Assembly: GCA_029959285.1 (NCBI GenBank)
Contig: JASCOE010000002.1
Span: forward strand, 534,963-598,962
Reading direction: 5' to 3'
Length of the DNA stretch: 64,000 nucleotides
From: Flavobacteriaceae bacterium PS02337
GTDB taxonomy: Bacteria > Bacteroidota > Bacteroidia > Flavobacteriales > Flavobacteriaceae
Shown: piece after piece, positions 18,301 to 26,672 of the stretch
Position numbering within the stretch: the stretch's first letter is position 1
Layout of the letters: each line of letters begins with the position of its first letter
Translations under genes and position numbers: made by a program
Notes under the pieces: model-generated
Told to the model about the DNA's origin: nothing
Seen by the model: the letters and a program-made list of their open reading frames with translations, nothing else
Databases searched by the model: none

Positions 18301-18416
18301 CCGATAAAAGGTATACCACCCAGCACAATATCAAACAGGATGTCAGCAGCACCCACCGCCAGCCTTATCCGCAGGAGCACGAGATCAATCTGCCGCGCCA
18401 CAGAATGAAATTCTGA
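15363..18416 (+). CDS. dnaE: DNA polymerase III alpha subunit, short (DnaE2/ImuC-like) form
   Basis: A 1017-residue C-family polymerase. It has an N-terminal PHP domain (CHSFHSLRYGTIPLDDLI, then ALTDVNTVTGIYDF), the palm catalytic motif PDFDID at residues 344-349, and conserved blocks GRGSGANSIIAYCLGI and FAGYSFCKAHSASY. It is clearly shorter than the replicative DnaE (about 1150-1450 residues). Coupling to dinB 3 bp upstream matches damage-induced mutagenesis cassettes where a second DnaE works with a Y-family polymerase. No imuA/lexA-type gene is adjacent. Codon use is GC-richer than the cargo region. Confidence 0.93.
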   Translation: MYLNCHSFHSLRYGTIPLDDLIRQAADCGVTAAALTDVNTVTGIYDFIKGCQALGIKPLVGIEFRCRHKFRYIGLAKNAAGLAQMNRFLTDHNFSGAPLPEKAPALESVYFIYTLENAPAQLGENEFIGIRPDQLSRLYMPELKKKISKMVILQPVVFRTKREYNLHRILRAVDLNELLSKLGPDDCCRKSDMMIPETELGALYKDYPQIIQNTRYIIEHCDFQYDFESPKNKKYYTKNKAGDIALLTTLAEEGLVWRYGRHNPEAKTRVEKELKVINDLEFSGYFLITWDIIRYSNSRGFLHIGRGSGANSIIAYCLGITDICPLELDLYFERFLNENRKSPPDFDIDWSWKERDVILKYIFNRYGYENVAFCGTNVEFKYRSIFREVGKVFGLPKDELDLLAKNPMKLHQTNSIVKLVQEYGMMLEKYPNMRSMHSCGILISEEQLTNYTPLEMPPKGFPIVLFDMHTAEDIGFDKFDILSQRGIGHIDDTVKIIEQNRGIRINIRDTRLSKDEKSANVYLAQGRTIGCFYIESPAMRGLLRRLKCDNYKTLVAASSIIRPGVAQSGMMKEYIFRHNNPSKFEYFHPVFEQQLGETYGIMVYQEDVIKIALHYGGLSAADGDILRRAMSGKGRSKAALQKVKDDFFIAAAEKGHPEELSREIYRQIESFAGYSFCKAHSASYSLESYQSLYLKVHYPVEFMVAVINNQGGFYRTEIYVHEARMAGAVIHTPCVNKSDYETALYGSDIYLGFMHLQGLDSKLSQFISYERGRNGIYKSLEDFINRVPMGIENVKVLIFIGAFRFTGKTKNQLLVQVSLLMNNFKPENRGLMLIEQPAKEFMLPVLERSVFEDAFDEIELLNFPISCTVFDLLQTRHRGDVMVRDLLKYHKKQVRMLAYLISTKQVPTKRGNMYFGTWIDHEGAYFDTAHFPDSLVNNPFQGGGCYLLLGIVEIDYHFPTITISRMAKMPFIPDPRYSDSDKRYTTQHNIKQDVSSTHRQPYPQEHEINLPRHRMKF

Positions 18417-18495
18417 TTTTTTTTATGTAAAGTCCTAAGAATGAATTAAATTTGATAGAGAAGTAAAAAAAGAGAAAGAAAAATAAGCATGCAGC

Positions 18496-18520
18496 ACAGC
18501 AGTTTTCTGCTGTTTCTTTT
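18496..18520 (+). terminator. Hairpin terminator after dnaE
   Basis: Perfect 7-bp arms ACAGCAG (18496-18502) and CTGCTGT (18507-18513) have a TTTT loop and are followed by TTCTTTT. It ends the dinB-dnaE transcript about 80 bp after the stop. A TAnnTTTG box (TAAATTTG, 18447-18454) lies between the stop and this hairpin, so a short RNA from that box is possible but unsupported. Confidence 0.65.
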
Positions 18521-18704
18521 CCACAATAGCTTTTTTCGCTGCTCATTTTCTTTTATAAGCCTTTCAATGCGCTTGATATCTATTGGCCAAGTTTCCATAA
18601 GATGAGTTTTGCCAGACTTAAGCGCAATGAAAAAGACAAAAGCCCTTATAAGGGTAAATTTGAGTCAGGATAAGACATTATTAACAGCCTTAAAACGGAA
18701 AATT

Positions 18705-19331
18705 ATGTGTTATTACACCCAGCAGAATGCCTCGATAGAAGACCTGAAAAGACGATTTAATGCGGAACTCGACAACGAGGAGACCTATCTGAAGTCTGAT
18801 TTTATAAACGGTTTCTCCCATCCCAACATCCCCGTTATACTCGATTCCTCTCCGCACCTTATCACGACGGATTACACTTGGGGGCTTCTGCCTTCCTGGG
18901 CAAAAGACATTGAGTTCAGGAAAAACACGCTCAATGCACGCATTGAATCCATCGACGAGAAAGCATCGTTCAAAAATATAACACACAACCGATGTCTGAT
19001 AATCGCTTCGGCCTATTACGAATGGCATTGGAATGACGAAAAAGGAAAAAGCAAGGACAAGTACCAGATCAATTCGCAGGATGATGAAATCTTCACCTTT
19101 GCAGGCTTATATTCTTCGTGGACGGATCCGGTAACCGATGAGATTAAAAACACCTATACCATGGTGACCACTAAAGCCAATAAGATAATGGACTTCGTAC
19201 ACAACCACAAGCACAGGATGCCTATCATGCTGAAAAAACAGGATGAAACGGCTTGGCTGGACCAGTCAGTCGCTATCACGGAATTTGCCTATCCCTACGA
19301 AGGAAACTTGATTGCGCTTCCATCAAATTAA
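18705..19331 (+). CDS. SOS response-associated peptidase (SRAP; YedK/HMCES-like)
   Basis: The start is placed so that the product begins Met-Cys (MCYYTQQNAS); Cys2 is the catalytic residue exposed after Met removal, so upstream Met codons are rejected. The 208-residue protein shows the SRAP blocks WGLLPSWA, NARIESIDEKASFK, RCLIIASAYYEWHW and HRMPIML. The family forms a thiazolidine DNA-protein crosslink at abasic sites in single-stranded DNA and protects them. Its place after dinB-dnaE suggests a damage-tolerance set, useful when DNA arrives as a single strand during transfer. Confidence 0.92.
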   Translation: MCYYTQQNASIEDLKRRFNAELDNEETYLKSDFINGFSHPNIPVILDSSPHLITTDYTWGLLPSWAKDIEFRKNTLNARIESIDEKASFKNITHNRCLIIASAYYEWHWNDEKGKSKDKYQINSQDDEIFTFAGLYSSWTDPVTDEIKNTYTMVTTKANKIMDFVHNHKHRMPIMLKKQDETAWLDQSVAITEFAYPYEGNLIALPSN

Positions 19332-19341
19332 TAGCAGCTTT

Positions 19342-19767
19342 ATGAAACAGGATATCGATTATTTCAAAGGCATGAGCACCGAAGACCTGCATCAGAGATT
19401 TCTGCAGAAGCTGTATTCCAAAACAGAATTCATACAGTACAATGACCCTGATGATTTTTTCGATCCGGAACAGGAATACGGAAATCATATAACGCAGTGT
19501 ATTGCAGAGGAAAGAGATTTCATAAGAGAATTAATTCGAAGCTCATCAGCCGAAGCCGGAATAGTACTGGCAGACGAGCGTGTTGAAGAATTGGTGCAGC
19601 AGAAAAGTGAAGAGATCAACCAGCTTACCGGATCGTCAATCGAAGACTATATTGAAAAGACTTCGGTAACCTATATTGACCCAGTGATGGAATGTGAACA
19701 AAAATTTCCTTTGCAGAGGTGGCTGTGCAGATTTTGGAAATTTATAAAATCTTTATTCAGCAGATAA
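19342..19767 (+). CDS. Unknown protein, 141 aa, downstream of SRAP
   Basis: Start at 19342 (MKQDIDYFKGMSTEDLHQRF), 10 bp after the SRAP stop, so probably cotranscribed. I do not recognise it. It is acidic and helical, without signal peptide, with a short hydrophobic/aromatic C-terminus (RWLCRFWKFIKSLF). It may be an element-specific partner of the repair genes. The ORF is well placed and has normal composition. Confidence 0.6.
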   Translation: MKQDIDYFKGMSTEDLHQRFLQKLYSKTEFIQYNDPDDFFDPEQEYGNHITQCIAEERDFIRELIRSSSAEAGIVLADERVEELVQQKSEEINQLTGSSIEDYIEKTSVTYIDPVMECEQKFPLQRWLCRFWKFIKSLFSR

Positions 19768-20020
19768 CCATTTCAAAATGGAACAAAAGTAAACTACCTT
19801 CCCATTATCTTTGCATTGTTAATTATAAAACAATGTATCCAATAAATGAAATCGTGATTAACAGCTCTTTCCTGGTATTAAGAATGTTCTTCTTCAATTA
19901 TACATTTTTCATTGGCAGCACACTCAAATTTGCCAAATACATCCAACTGTATATAATATTCCTTTTCCCTATTGTTCCCTTCAAATCCCTAATTGGTTTT
20001 TCATTTTAAAAATAATACTT

Positions 20021-20410
20021 TCAAAATACCTCCTGATATAGGAGTTCAATTGTTATCTGTTTTTTTGCTTTCCCTTCTTCCACGAAAATTGTACTCCATC
20101 TCGGCACGAAATTTTCAACCAAATAATGGAAAGCACTAAGAATTTCTTCTGCAGAATTTTCCAAATCGATTCCCAAATTCTTTTCATATCCGATAATGCG
20201 ATAGAACACGCCATCCTGCAGCAGCTCATCCTGTCCATCGGCTGTGTTGTCAGGCGCCATCCCAAAGCAGAAAATTTCAGTACTGCTGCTAAGAAGTTCT
20301 ATCAAATGGGACCGGATGGTTAAAAACAGAGCCTCGTCACTAAGACCAAAAGGAACATCCAGCCGGCCGGCCCTGATTGTTAGCGCAAGATCTTCAAAAT
20401 GCAGTTCCAT
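20021..20410 (-). CDS. Unknown protein, 129 aa
   Basis: The start is placed at MELHFEDLALTIRAG (20410); the longer frame adds 11 residues across an A-rich stretch. It is not recognised. The product is acidic with mixed alpha/beta pattern and has no membrane segment. It lies downstream of the 154-residue gene on the same strand, 66 bp away, and the two probably form an operon that is divergent from the DUF4365 gene. An immunity or antitoxin-like role is possible but only by position. Confidence 0.5.
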   Translation of the reverse strand: MELHFEDLALTIRAGRLDVPFGLSDEALFLTIRSHLIELLSSSTEIFCFGMAPDNTADGQDELLQDGVFYRIIGYEKNLGIDLENSAEEILSAFHYLVENFVPRWSTIFVEEGKAKKQITIELLYQEVF

Positions 20411-20476
20411 AAAAAAAAAATTAGTTTCTAAAACCAGCCGCATATATCAGCTATGCAAATCAAGAAAACAGCCGCT

Positions 20477-20941
20477 TCAGTCCAGAATGCCCTTTCCAAA
20501 TATCTTCTCCACCTGAAATATATAACTTTTCAAAATAGGCGTTGGAAGAAAAAATCTGCTTACTGCAGCAGCCGTTGCATCCAGCTTCTGATTATCAAAT
20601 GATTGTTCCAGCAATACAGTATAATCCTTAAGCTGTCCCTCATCAAATATTTTGCGTAAATCCCTTTCGGTATTAATGTAAGATTTCAGCATGGGAAAAT
20701 CATTATTATTGTCCATTTCGTACCTTTCAAGTCCAAATTTTAATTCAAGAAACTCTTTTCTGAACAATTCAAGAATTTTAGGCAAATTGTGGCCATATAA
20801 GATGTTAGGTATGAGTCCTGCTTTATAATTAGCATAATGATCCTGCGAGCACATCTGATTCTCGAGGTACCTTTCAAAAGTCTGAATTCGGTATATATAA
20901 TCAGCTTCAAAAATATTAGGATCTTGATAATCAATATTCAT
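20477..20941 (-). CDS. Unknown protein, 154 aa
   Basis: Not recognised. It starts MNIDYQDPNIFEADYIYR and is helical, soluble and rich in aromatic and acidic residues. It is transcribed away from the DUF4365 nuclease-like gene across a 143-bp divergent region. With the downstream 129-residue gene it may be a two-gene unit at the left edge of the defence cargo. Confidence 0.55.
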   Translation of the reverse strand: MNIDYQDPNIFEADYIYRIQTFERYLENQMCSQDHYANYKAGLIPNILYGHNLPKILELFRKEFLELKFGLERYEMDNNNDFPMLKSYINTERDLRKIFDEGQLKDYTVLLEQSFDNQKLDATAAAVSRFFLPTPILKSYIFQVEKIFGKGILD

Positions 20942-21084
20942 ATGATGTCTATTTCATGTTAACCATAAAAATAGATAAATTTTCAATTACATTTTGATAT
21001 AACTTATTGTTCTCAGAAATTTCCGATATAGGTTCAGCAAATCTCCATCCATTTTTCTAACTTTACTTTGTAAATTTACTCATT

Positions 21085-22920
21085 ATGATGTACCGCAGTT
21101 TTGAAGATGAGGATCTTCCCAAAGTAAATCCAAACGAGAACCTTGAAACAATTTCTGAGTATCATCTCCTATCATTGTTCCCTATTGAAAAATTTCAAAT
21201 CAGGGCAGAAAAAGACAGAGACAAGGGAATTGATTTTCATATTGAACTTAAAAAAGAAATGGCCGATGGCCGATGGAGATACACCAACTATCAATTTGCT
21301 GTTCAGTTAAAGGCAACCAATACAATTCAGCAGTCGGATGATGGCAGTTTTGGCTTCCAGCTTTTTACTTCAAATATCAATTACCTGCTCAATAATCCGA
21401 TGCCTGCCTATTATATCTTTTACCACCATCCTACAAAGGCTTTTTTCTACGAAAATGCAAAGAATCTTGCCATGCTGCTCCAGCATAAAAACCCCGAATG
21501 GCAAAAGCAGCAGTCGCACAAAATTTATTTCACCAAAAAACTTGACCAGCAGGCCGTTCAGCACATTTATGATGAAACCTATGCGCATGGTGATACACTA
21601 AAACACATAAATCAATTTATTAACCCGCTTGAAACCAAGAATAATTCAGATCGATTGATTATTGATGCAGACCTTGAGGTCTATAGCGTTGCACAAAATA
21701 TCGAATTTATTGATCAGTTTGGTGCCGATCTGGTAAATAACAATCGTTTCAATACAGTAATTGAAATAGAGAAAAGAAGCTGGCCCAGGGACAGCGCGAC
21801 GCCCCGCTTTTATCTTTTTTGCGGAATTGCATATTATCAGAGGGGAAATCTTTTCAAAGCGCTTGAACTGCTCACTGAGGCAAAGAAACTTTCTGGCGAA
21901 TTTGACCGCCAGGGACAGGCAATAATTGAGCACACTATTTTAAGTGCAAGATATCTGCTTGATATGATAACCAAAGACGACTTTGATCTTCAGATGGAAA
22001 AGATAAACAGCCTAGTGGATGCCGGATCCTTTTTTCAGATTGAAAAAGCTTATGAAACGCTCTCCTCAAACAGGGCACAGCCAGCTGCAGCGATCATACA
22101 GTATTATGATACAATGAAGAAGATTATTGAAAATGAAAAAAGCTCCTTTGTCCGCATTGTCGCCTATAATAAGATTATTGAGGCAGAGTCCTCAATTCTT
22201 CTGCATGATCTGGCGATGAATTTTTCGTTTTTTATGGGACGTGTCCAAAGGCCATTTAAAAGCAGGGCATATCTGGAATGGCAGCAGATTGAAAGGAAAT
22301 TCATGGATAGGCTTCATGCTATTGAGGCATACACAAATAAATGCGGCTATCATATGGGAGGAGCATACCTAACATTGGTATTCATAAAATGGAACTATGA
22401 AAAGGCAATTCATATTCACTATCTGGGATGCTGGAAGAAGAGAAATTTCGACTTGCTTGAACCGGTAAATGGCTTAATGCTGCAGATGCTGGAGAAACTT
22501 TGCGGCTCACTCGATCAGCTTTCGCAATTATACCAGACAAATGACTATATTGAAAATATGATTTCCAGCATGATACTAAAATTTCAAATCCAGCATTTTT
22601 CAGGAAAATACGAAGAAGCCAATGAAACAAAGAATAAAATTTTGCATGCCATCGATAAACATGGATTTCAGGGGTTGAAAAAAGAGTATGAAACTATTTT
22701 TAACAAGGGAACCGCACATGAGTGTTTCGTAGAAAAATATACAAAGTTTATGAACAAACTTCAAGACTCAGCAGTAGAAAAAGGTTTTGACCCTTATCGA
22801 ATTCTTAGCGAAAAGGAAATGAATTATAAAACTGTATGGTCGATAATGGACTTTATTGAACTTGACTTTTCCATACTATCAACAATAGACGATAAGGAAA
22901 CTCAGAAAAATAACGACTAA
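21085..22920 (+). CDS. DUF4365 nuclease-like protein with helical C-terminal region
   Basis: A 611-residue protein. Residues 20-150 match the DUF4365 pattern, with DRDKGIDFHIE (Asp50) and FAVQLKAT (Gln74-x-Lys76), a PD-(D/E)XK-like active site in which Gln replaces Glu, as is common in this family. The remaining 450 residues are helical, probably TPR-like (YYQRGNLFKALELLTEAKKL near residue 255). DUF4365 domains are frequent in antiphage genes, fused to sensor or repeat regions. It stands alone, 494 bp before the Hachiman-like operon. A sensor-plus-nuclease role is inference. Confidence 0.7.
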   Translation: MMYRSFEDEDLPKVNPNENLETISEYHLLSLFPIEKFQIRAEKDRDKGIDFHIELKKEMADGRWRYTNYQFAVQLKATNTIQQSDDGSFGFQLFTSNINYLLNNPMPAYYIFYHHPTKAFFYENAKNLAMLLQHKNPEWQKQQSHKIYFTKKLDQQAVQHIYDETYAHGDTLKHINQFINPLETKNNSDRLIIDADLEVYSVAQNIEFIDQFGADLVNNNRFNTVIEIEKRSWPRDSATPRFYLFCGIAYYQRGNLFKALELLTEAKKLSGEFDRQGQAIIEHTILSARYLLDMITKDDFDLQMEKINSLVDAGSFFQIEKAYETLSSNRAQPAAAIIQYYDTMKKIIENEKSSFVRIVAYNKIIEAESSILLHDLAMNFSFFMGRVQRPFKSRAYLEWQQIERKFMDRLHAIEAYTNKCGYHMGGAYLTLVFIKWNYEKAIHIHYLGCWKKRNFDLLEPVNGLMLQMLEKLCGSLDQLSQLYQTNDYIENMISSMILKFQIQHFSGKYEEANETKNKILHAIDKHGFQGLKKEYETIFNKGTAHECFVEKYTKFMNKLQDSAVEKGFDPYRILSEKEMNYKTVWSIMDFIELDFSILSTIDDKETQKNND

Positions 22921-23414
22921 TAATGTTAGAAGTAAAATTTGCATACTAAATTGCAAAGCATCTCAGTCCATTCTCGCAATTTATTATGCAATAATTTCTG
23001 TTTTCTTAAAAAATTAGCACTTATATTTTCTTTATTTACATCACTTTCAACTTTAATAGGCCGATACTTATTAATACAGCAAAATTCTCCTTTCCAATTC
23101 TTTCGTCTAAATCTATTCCCTTCAGTCTAATAAGAAATATAAAAAGAAGGCAAATATTATAAGTATTTCTACTATCTTCAAATTTTACCAGATTTTCAGC
23201 ACTTCTTTATCTTTTTCTCAAAATAAACGGGTATTTCTACTTGTTGCAGTACTATTAATATGTGATACATTTATCAAGATTTGTTGCAATAAATACGGTT
23301 TTCCGTAATAACTTTTATTTTATTATTTTAATATTTGTCATACTTAAATTAAACCTTAAAGGTTTTTTTTTATGTAATTTTCAATAATAACAACTTATAC
23401 CAAAACTTATTATA
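22921..23414 (+). promoter_or_regulatory. Long upstream region of the HamA-HamB operon with repeats and small hairpins
   Basis: No gene is supported in these 494 bases. It contains TTGTTGCA at 23241-23248 and 23281-23288, GTATTTCTACT at 23163-23173 and 23231-23241, a hairpin TACGG-TTTT-CCGTA at 23294-23307, and a small hairpin AAACC-TTAAA-GGTTT with a following T run at 23351-23370. The last is terminator-like and only 45 bp before the hamA start, which could allow attenuation of the defence operon. Confidence 0.45.
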
Positions 23415-24185
23415 ATGTTTGGTCGCTATAAAATTAAAATCTCAGATAAAGTCACTCTGCACTGCATCAGCTTAGACCAGTATTCTGACAGGCTGAAAAA
23501 TTATATACATAAAAATCTGCACTTCATCTGGAACGGGGATAATGAAGAGATTGAGAGCAGTATGGATATAAAAGTCACTAAACAGGAATTAATTAATCTA
23601 CTTGCAAAGAAAACTCCAAAACAAAAAATCGGCATTGTCTCAGAGTTTATCTGCCACCTCTATCTTCGAAGCTGTAATTTTAAACAGCATTTCCTATTTC
23701 GCAATCTTGAAGAAAAAGGAATGAAGAAGGGTTTTGACGGTCTTTATCTTCAGAATGATGCTTTTTTTATTTATGAAAGTAAATCATCTCTCGAATCCAC
23801 AACCGATTCGACACACAACGGCAATATAAGTGAAGCCTATAACGATCTTAAAAAAAAAATAGATGGCAGTAACTCGGCTAATGATCCTTGGAGAAATGCC
23901 TACAATCACGCTGCCCATCGCAGCATAAATTACAATGAAAATATTTCAAAAACATTAAAAAAACTTTCTATGGAGTATGTCCAAGAAGAGTATGGCAGCA
24001 TCGATGATTATAATGTAATTCCAAGCTCGACATTGTACATGGGTGCAAGGTATCTGCCCATTGACAAAGATGATTTGAAAGCAAAAATAGAAAGCTTAAC
24101 AAGTGCTTATGGATCGCAGAGAATTGTTGTTTTATGCGTCAACAAAAAATCTATACAACAATTTATGGACTATTTAAATGAGTAA
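23415..24185 (+). CDS. hamA: HamA-like (DUF1837) nuclease of a Hachiman-type system
   Basis: A 256-residue protein with the HamA/AbpA pattern: GIVSEFICHLYL (Glu77), KGFDGLYL (Asp108) and FIYESKSS (Glu121-x-Lys123), together a PD-(D/E)XK nuclease site. HamA is the effector of Hachiman, held inactive by HamB until damaged or invading DNA is sensed. The stop overlaps the helicase start by 8 bp, the coupling expected for hamAB. HamA is typically of similar length. Assignment rests on motifs plus the helicase neighbour. Confidence 0.82.
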   Translation: MFGRYKIKISDKVTLHCISLDQYSDRLKNYIHKNLHFIWNGDNEEIESSMDIKVTKQELINLLAKKTPKQKIGIVSEFICHLYLRSCNFKQHFLFRNLEEKGMKKGFDGLYLQNDAFFIYESKSSLESTTDSTHNGNISEAYNDLKKKIDGSNSANDPWRNAYNHAAHRSINYNENISKTLKKLSMEYVQEEYGSIDDYNVIPSSTLYMGARYLPIDKDDLKAKIESLTSAYGSQRIVVLCVNKKSIQQFMDYLNE

Positions 24186-26628
24186 TATTATCACCGTTGA
24201 GAAGAGGCAGTTATCTGAGCTTAAAAAGAATGACTATTTTAATGACTGCCTCACTAAACTGGTTCTCGGTTCAAGACTTGAGCATCAGCAGGCACAGTAT
24301 CTGCTGAGCTCTGCATTGATATTTTTTGAATACTACAATAGAGATCAAAGACTGAAGGGTTATTTTAGCATAGCGTACTATATTATACTAAAATACAGCA
24401 TTTTGCATAAAAATTACAAACCTTTATATGACATAGCACTACAAATCGGTTTTTATCCCATTTCAGATTACTTGATCAAATATAGACTGCTGGACGAAAA
24501 CAATCTTCAGGAATCATTGATCAATAGACACATTTCAAAACTATACGGAAAGGAAAACTATATCGAAACTATAGAACAATACAATAGATCTAACGAAGTA
24601 TTTGCTAATATAAAGATAAAAGATACGGCATATATTGCACCTACATCGTATGGCAAAAGCTCGATAATCAGAGACGTAATTCTTCAAAATGATTTCAACA
24701 GAATTGCAATCATTGTTCCTACAAAATCTTTGATAACGCAGACTTATAACGATATCAGGAAAATGCAGCTGAATTACAAGTTAATTCTACATGACGAAAT
24801 GTATACAGGTCAGGAAAGGTTTATAGGCATTCTTACGCAGGAACGCGCATCGAGACTTGTTAATAAAAAGAAATTAAGTTTCGATATGCTTTTTATTGAT
24901 GAAGCACATAATCTACTAGACAATGACAGCCGTAATTTACTTCTATCCAGACTAGTAATGCTCAATTATAAAATAAATCAAGACCAGAGATTGTTATTCC
25001 TTACCCCTCTCATTTCTGATGCATCTAATCTAAAAATTAAAAACACCTCAGAAAAGCAAATTTTTGAAAGTACTATCAAACATAATTTAAAAGCATATGA
25101 TGTTTTGTATTTGGACAAAGATGGATATTTATCCGCCTATAATAAATATACCAATGACTATTACCCATTAAATAAAAAATTTACGTTCAGTGATTATATC
25201 ACAACGAATGCAAAAGAGAAAAACTTTATTTATAATTACAAACCCAGACAAGTTGAAAGAATTTCTGCCTTAATTTTCAACAGCATTACAAACGAGGTTG
25301 AGAGCCCGCTTCTCCGTGGCATTTCCGAGGTTATAGCAACTGAAATATCAGAGGATTTAAATATTGTTCAGTACATTTTAAAAGGAATTGCCTATCTACA
25401 TGGTAAAATGCCGACAATACTAAAAGATTATTTGGAATATAATTATAAAGAAATTAAAGATTTCAAATATGTAATTGCAAATTCAGTTATTCTGGAAGGC
25501 ATAAATTTCCCGATCGACAATCTTTACATTACCTCAACATATAGCCTCAATGCTAAAGACCTGAATAATCTTATTGGTAGAGTCAACAGGCTTAATTATG
25601 TTTTTCAGGAAAATTCTCTTCACAAAATGCTGTCTCAGATACACTTTGTCGACAGTACAGAATTCGGGAGTTTAAAAGGCAGTATGTCCAATAAAATTGT
25701 ACTGCTGCGTGAACATGTATTTACCGACGAAAATAAAAATCCACTGCTTGAAAACTATAGCGTAGAGAATCTAAAGCTAAGTAAACAGGAAAAAGAAACC
25801 AAAACTGCAAGAGATAAGAAAATTATTGATGCAACAGATTTTTTAATAAATATTGATCCTGAAAATATTAATGGCAGGATAAAGATGAACTTAATAGAAA
25901 ATAATATTGATGATTTTTACAAGGATATTGAAAAAGTGATTCCAGTAATTATTTCAAACAGTCGAAATATCACGCAGCCGGATGAAGTAATTAATACAAT
26001 ATATGAGGTTTTCATCAAAAATTTAGAACATGAAATAAAGGATTTTGAAATTGAACGTTTAAAAAATGAAAAGGCCAGAAAATACTATAAGTTTTACATT
26101 GATCTATTCCAGCTGTTTGGTCTGAAAGATAAAATTAAGGATACGGTAAAATATTTAGAATCGAAAGCTCTTTCGGATGACCCTTTTTTGTACATAGGAG
26201 GCTCTTTCGGCGATACGGTGAGACAGTCAGCGATTTACAATAATCCAAAATCTCAGCAATCGGTTTATATTGATCTAAAAGGAAAAAACAAAGGGGATAT
26301 GGCAAATATTGCACTGGTTAAAATAAAGCTAGAAGAAGATTTTGTCAGCTTTAAAATAAAAAAGTTGATAGCATTCCTAATTGATTTCAATTTTATCACT
26401 GAAGATGCATATTATCTTGCCGTATATGGGACTACAGATGACAATCTTATAAATTTGACTCGAATAGGATTAAATCCTAATACTATTAAGCTGCTTACAG
26501 AATACGGACAGATTGAAAACATTCAGTTCGATGAAAATGGCAATTTGATTTCCAACAGAACTTTTAAACGTTTTCTTGCCGAGCAGCCCCGGTTGATTCA
26601 GTTTGAAATCAATAAGTATGTAAAATAG
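24178..26628 (+). CDS. hamB: HamB-like superfamily 2 helicase of a Hachiman-type system
   Basis: An 816-residue helicase. Walker A is APTSYGKS (154-161), the DEAH box is at 241-244 (FIDEAHN), motif V lies near VILEGINFP (about 440), and motif VI is GRVNR (467-471). An N-terminal helical domain of about 130 residues and a C-terminal domain of about 300 residues flank the motor, as in HamB. HamB binds HamA and senses DNA. The next gene starts 44 bp downstream on the same strand, so the operon continues past the known two-gene core. Confidence 0.85.
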   Translation: MSNIITVEKRQLSELKKNDYFNDCLTKLVLGSRLEHQQAQYLLSSALIFFEYYNRDQRLKGYFSIAYYIILKYSILHKNYKPLYDIALQIGFYPISDYLIKYRLLDENNLQESLINRHISKLYGKENYIETIEQYNRSNEVFANIKIKDTAYIAPTSYGKSSIIRDVILQNDFNRIAIIVPTKSLITQTYNDIRKMQLNYKLILHDEMYTGQERFIGILTQERASRLVNKKKLSFDMLFIDEAHNLLDNDSRNLLLSRLVMLNYKINQDQRLLFLTPLISDASNLKIKNTSEKQIFESTIKHNLKAYDVLYLDKDGYLSAYNKYTNDYYPLNKKFTFSDYITTNAKEKNFIYNYKPRQVERISALIFNSITNEVESPLLRGISEVIATEISEDLNIVQYILKGIAYLHGKMPTILKDYLEYNYKEIKDFKYVIANSVILEGINFPIDNLYITSTYSLNAKDLNNLIGRVNRLNYVFQENSLHKMLSQIHFVDSTEFGSLKGSMSNKIVLLREHVFTDENKNPLLENYSVENLKLSKQEKETKTARDKKIIDATDFLINIDPENINGRIKMNLIENNIDDFYKDIEKVIPVIISNSRNITQPDEVINTIYEVFIKNLEHEIKDFEIERLKNEKARKYYKFYIDLFQLFGLKDKIKDTVKYLESKALSDDPFLYIGGSFGDTVRQSAIYNNPKSQQSVYIDLKGKNKGDMANIALVKIKLEEDFVSFKIKKLIAFLIDFNFITEDAYYLAVYGTTDDNLINLTRIGLNPNTIKLLTEYGQIENIQFDENGNLISNRTFKRFLAEQPRLIQFEINKYVK

Positions 26629-26672
26629 AAGCAAAAATTCAATAAAAATCATTTCGATAAATCCTTATAGTT

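Noticed and set aside
19833-20009. Small hydrophobic ORF (58 codons) after a TATCTTTG box
   Set aside because: The -7-like box at 19806-19813 is appealing, but there is no -33 element, no recognised homology, and the composition resembles non-coding AT-rich sequence.
22939-23130. 63-codon ORF before hamA
   Set aside because: Its hydrophobic, low-complexity composition, lack of neighbours on the same operon and position in the hamA upstream region argue against coding.
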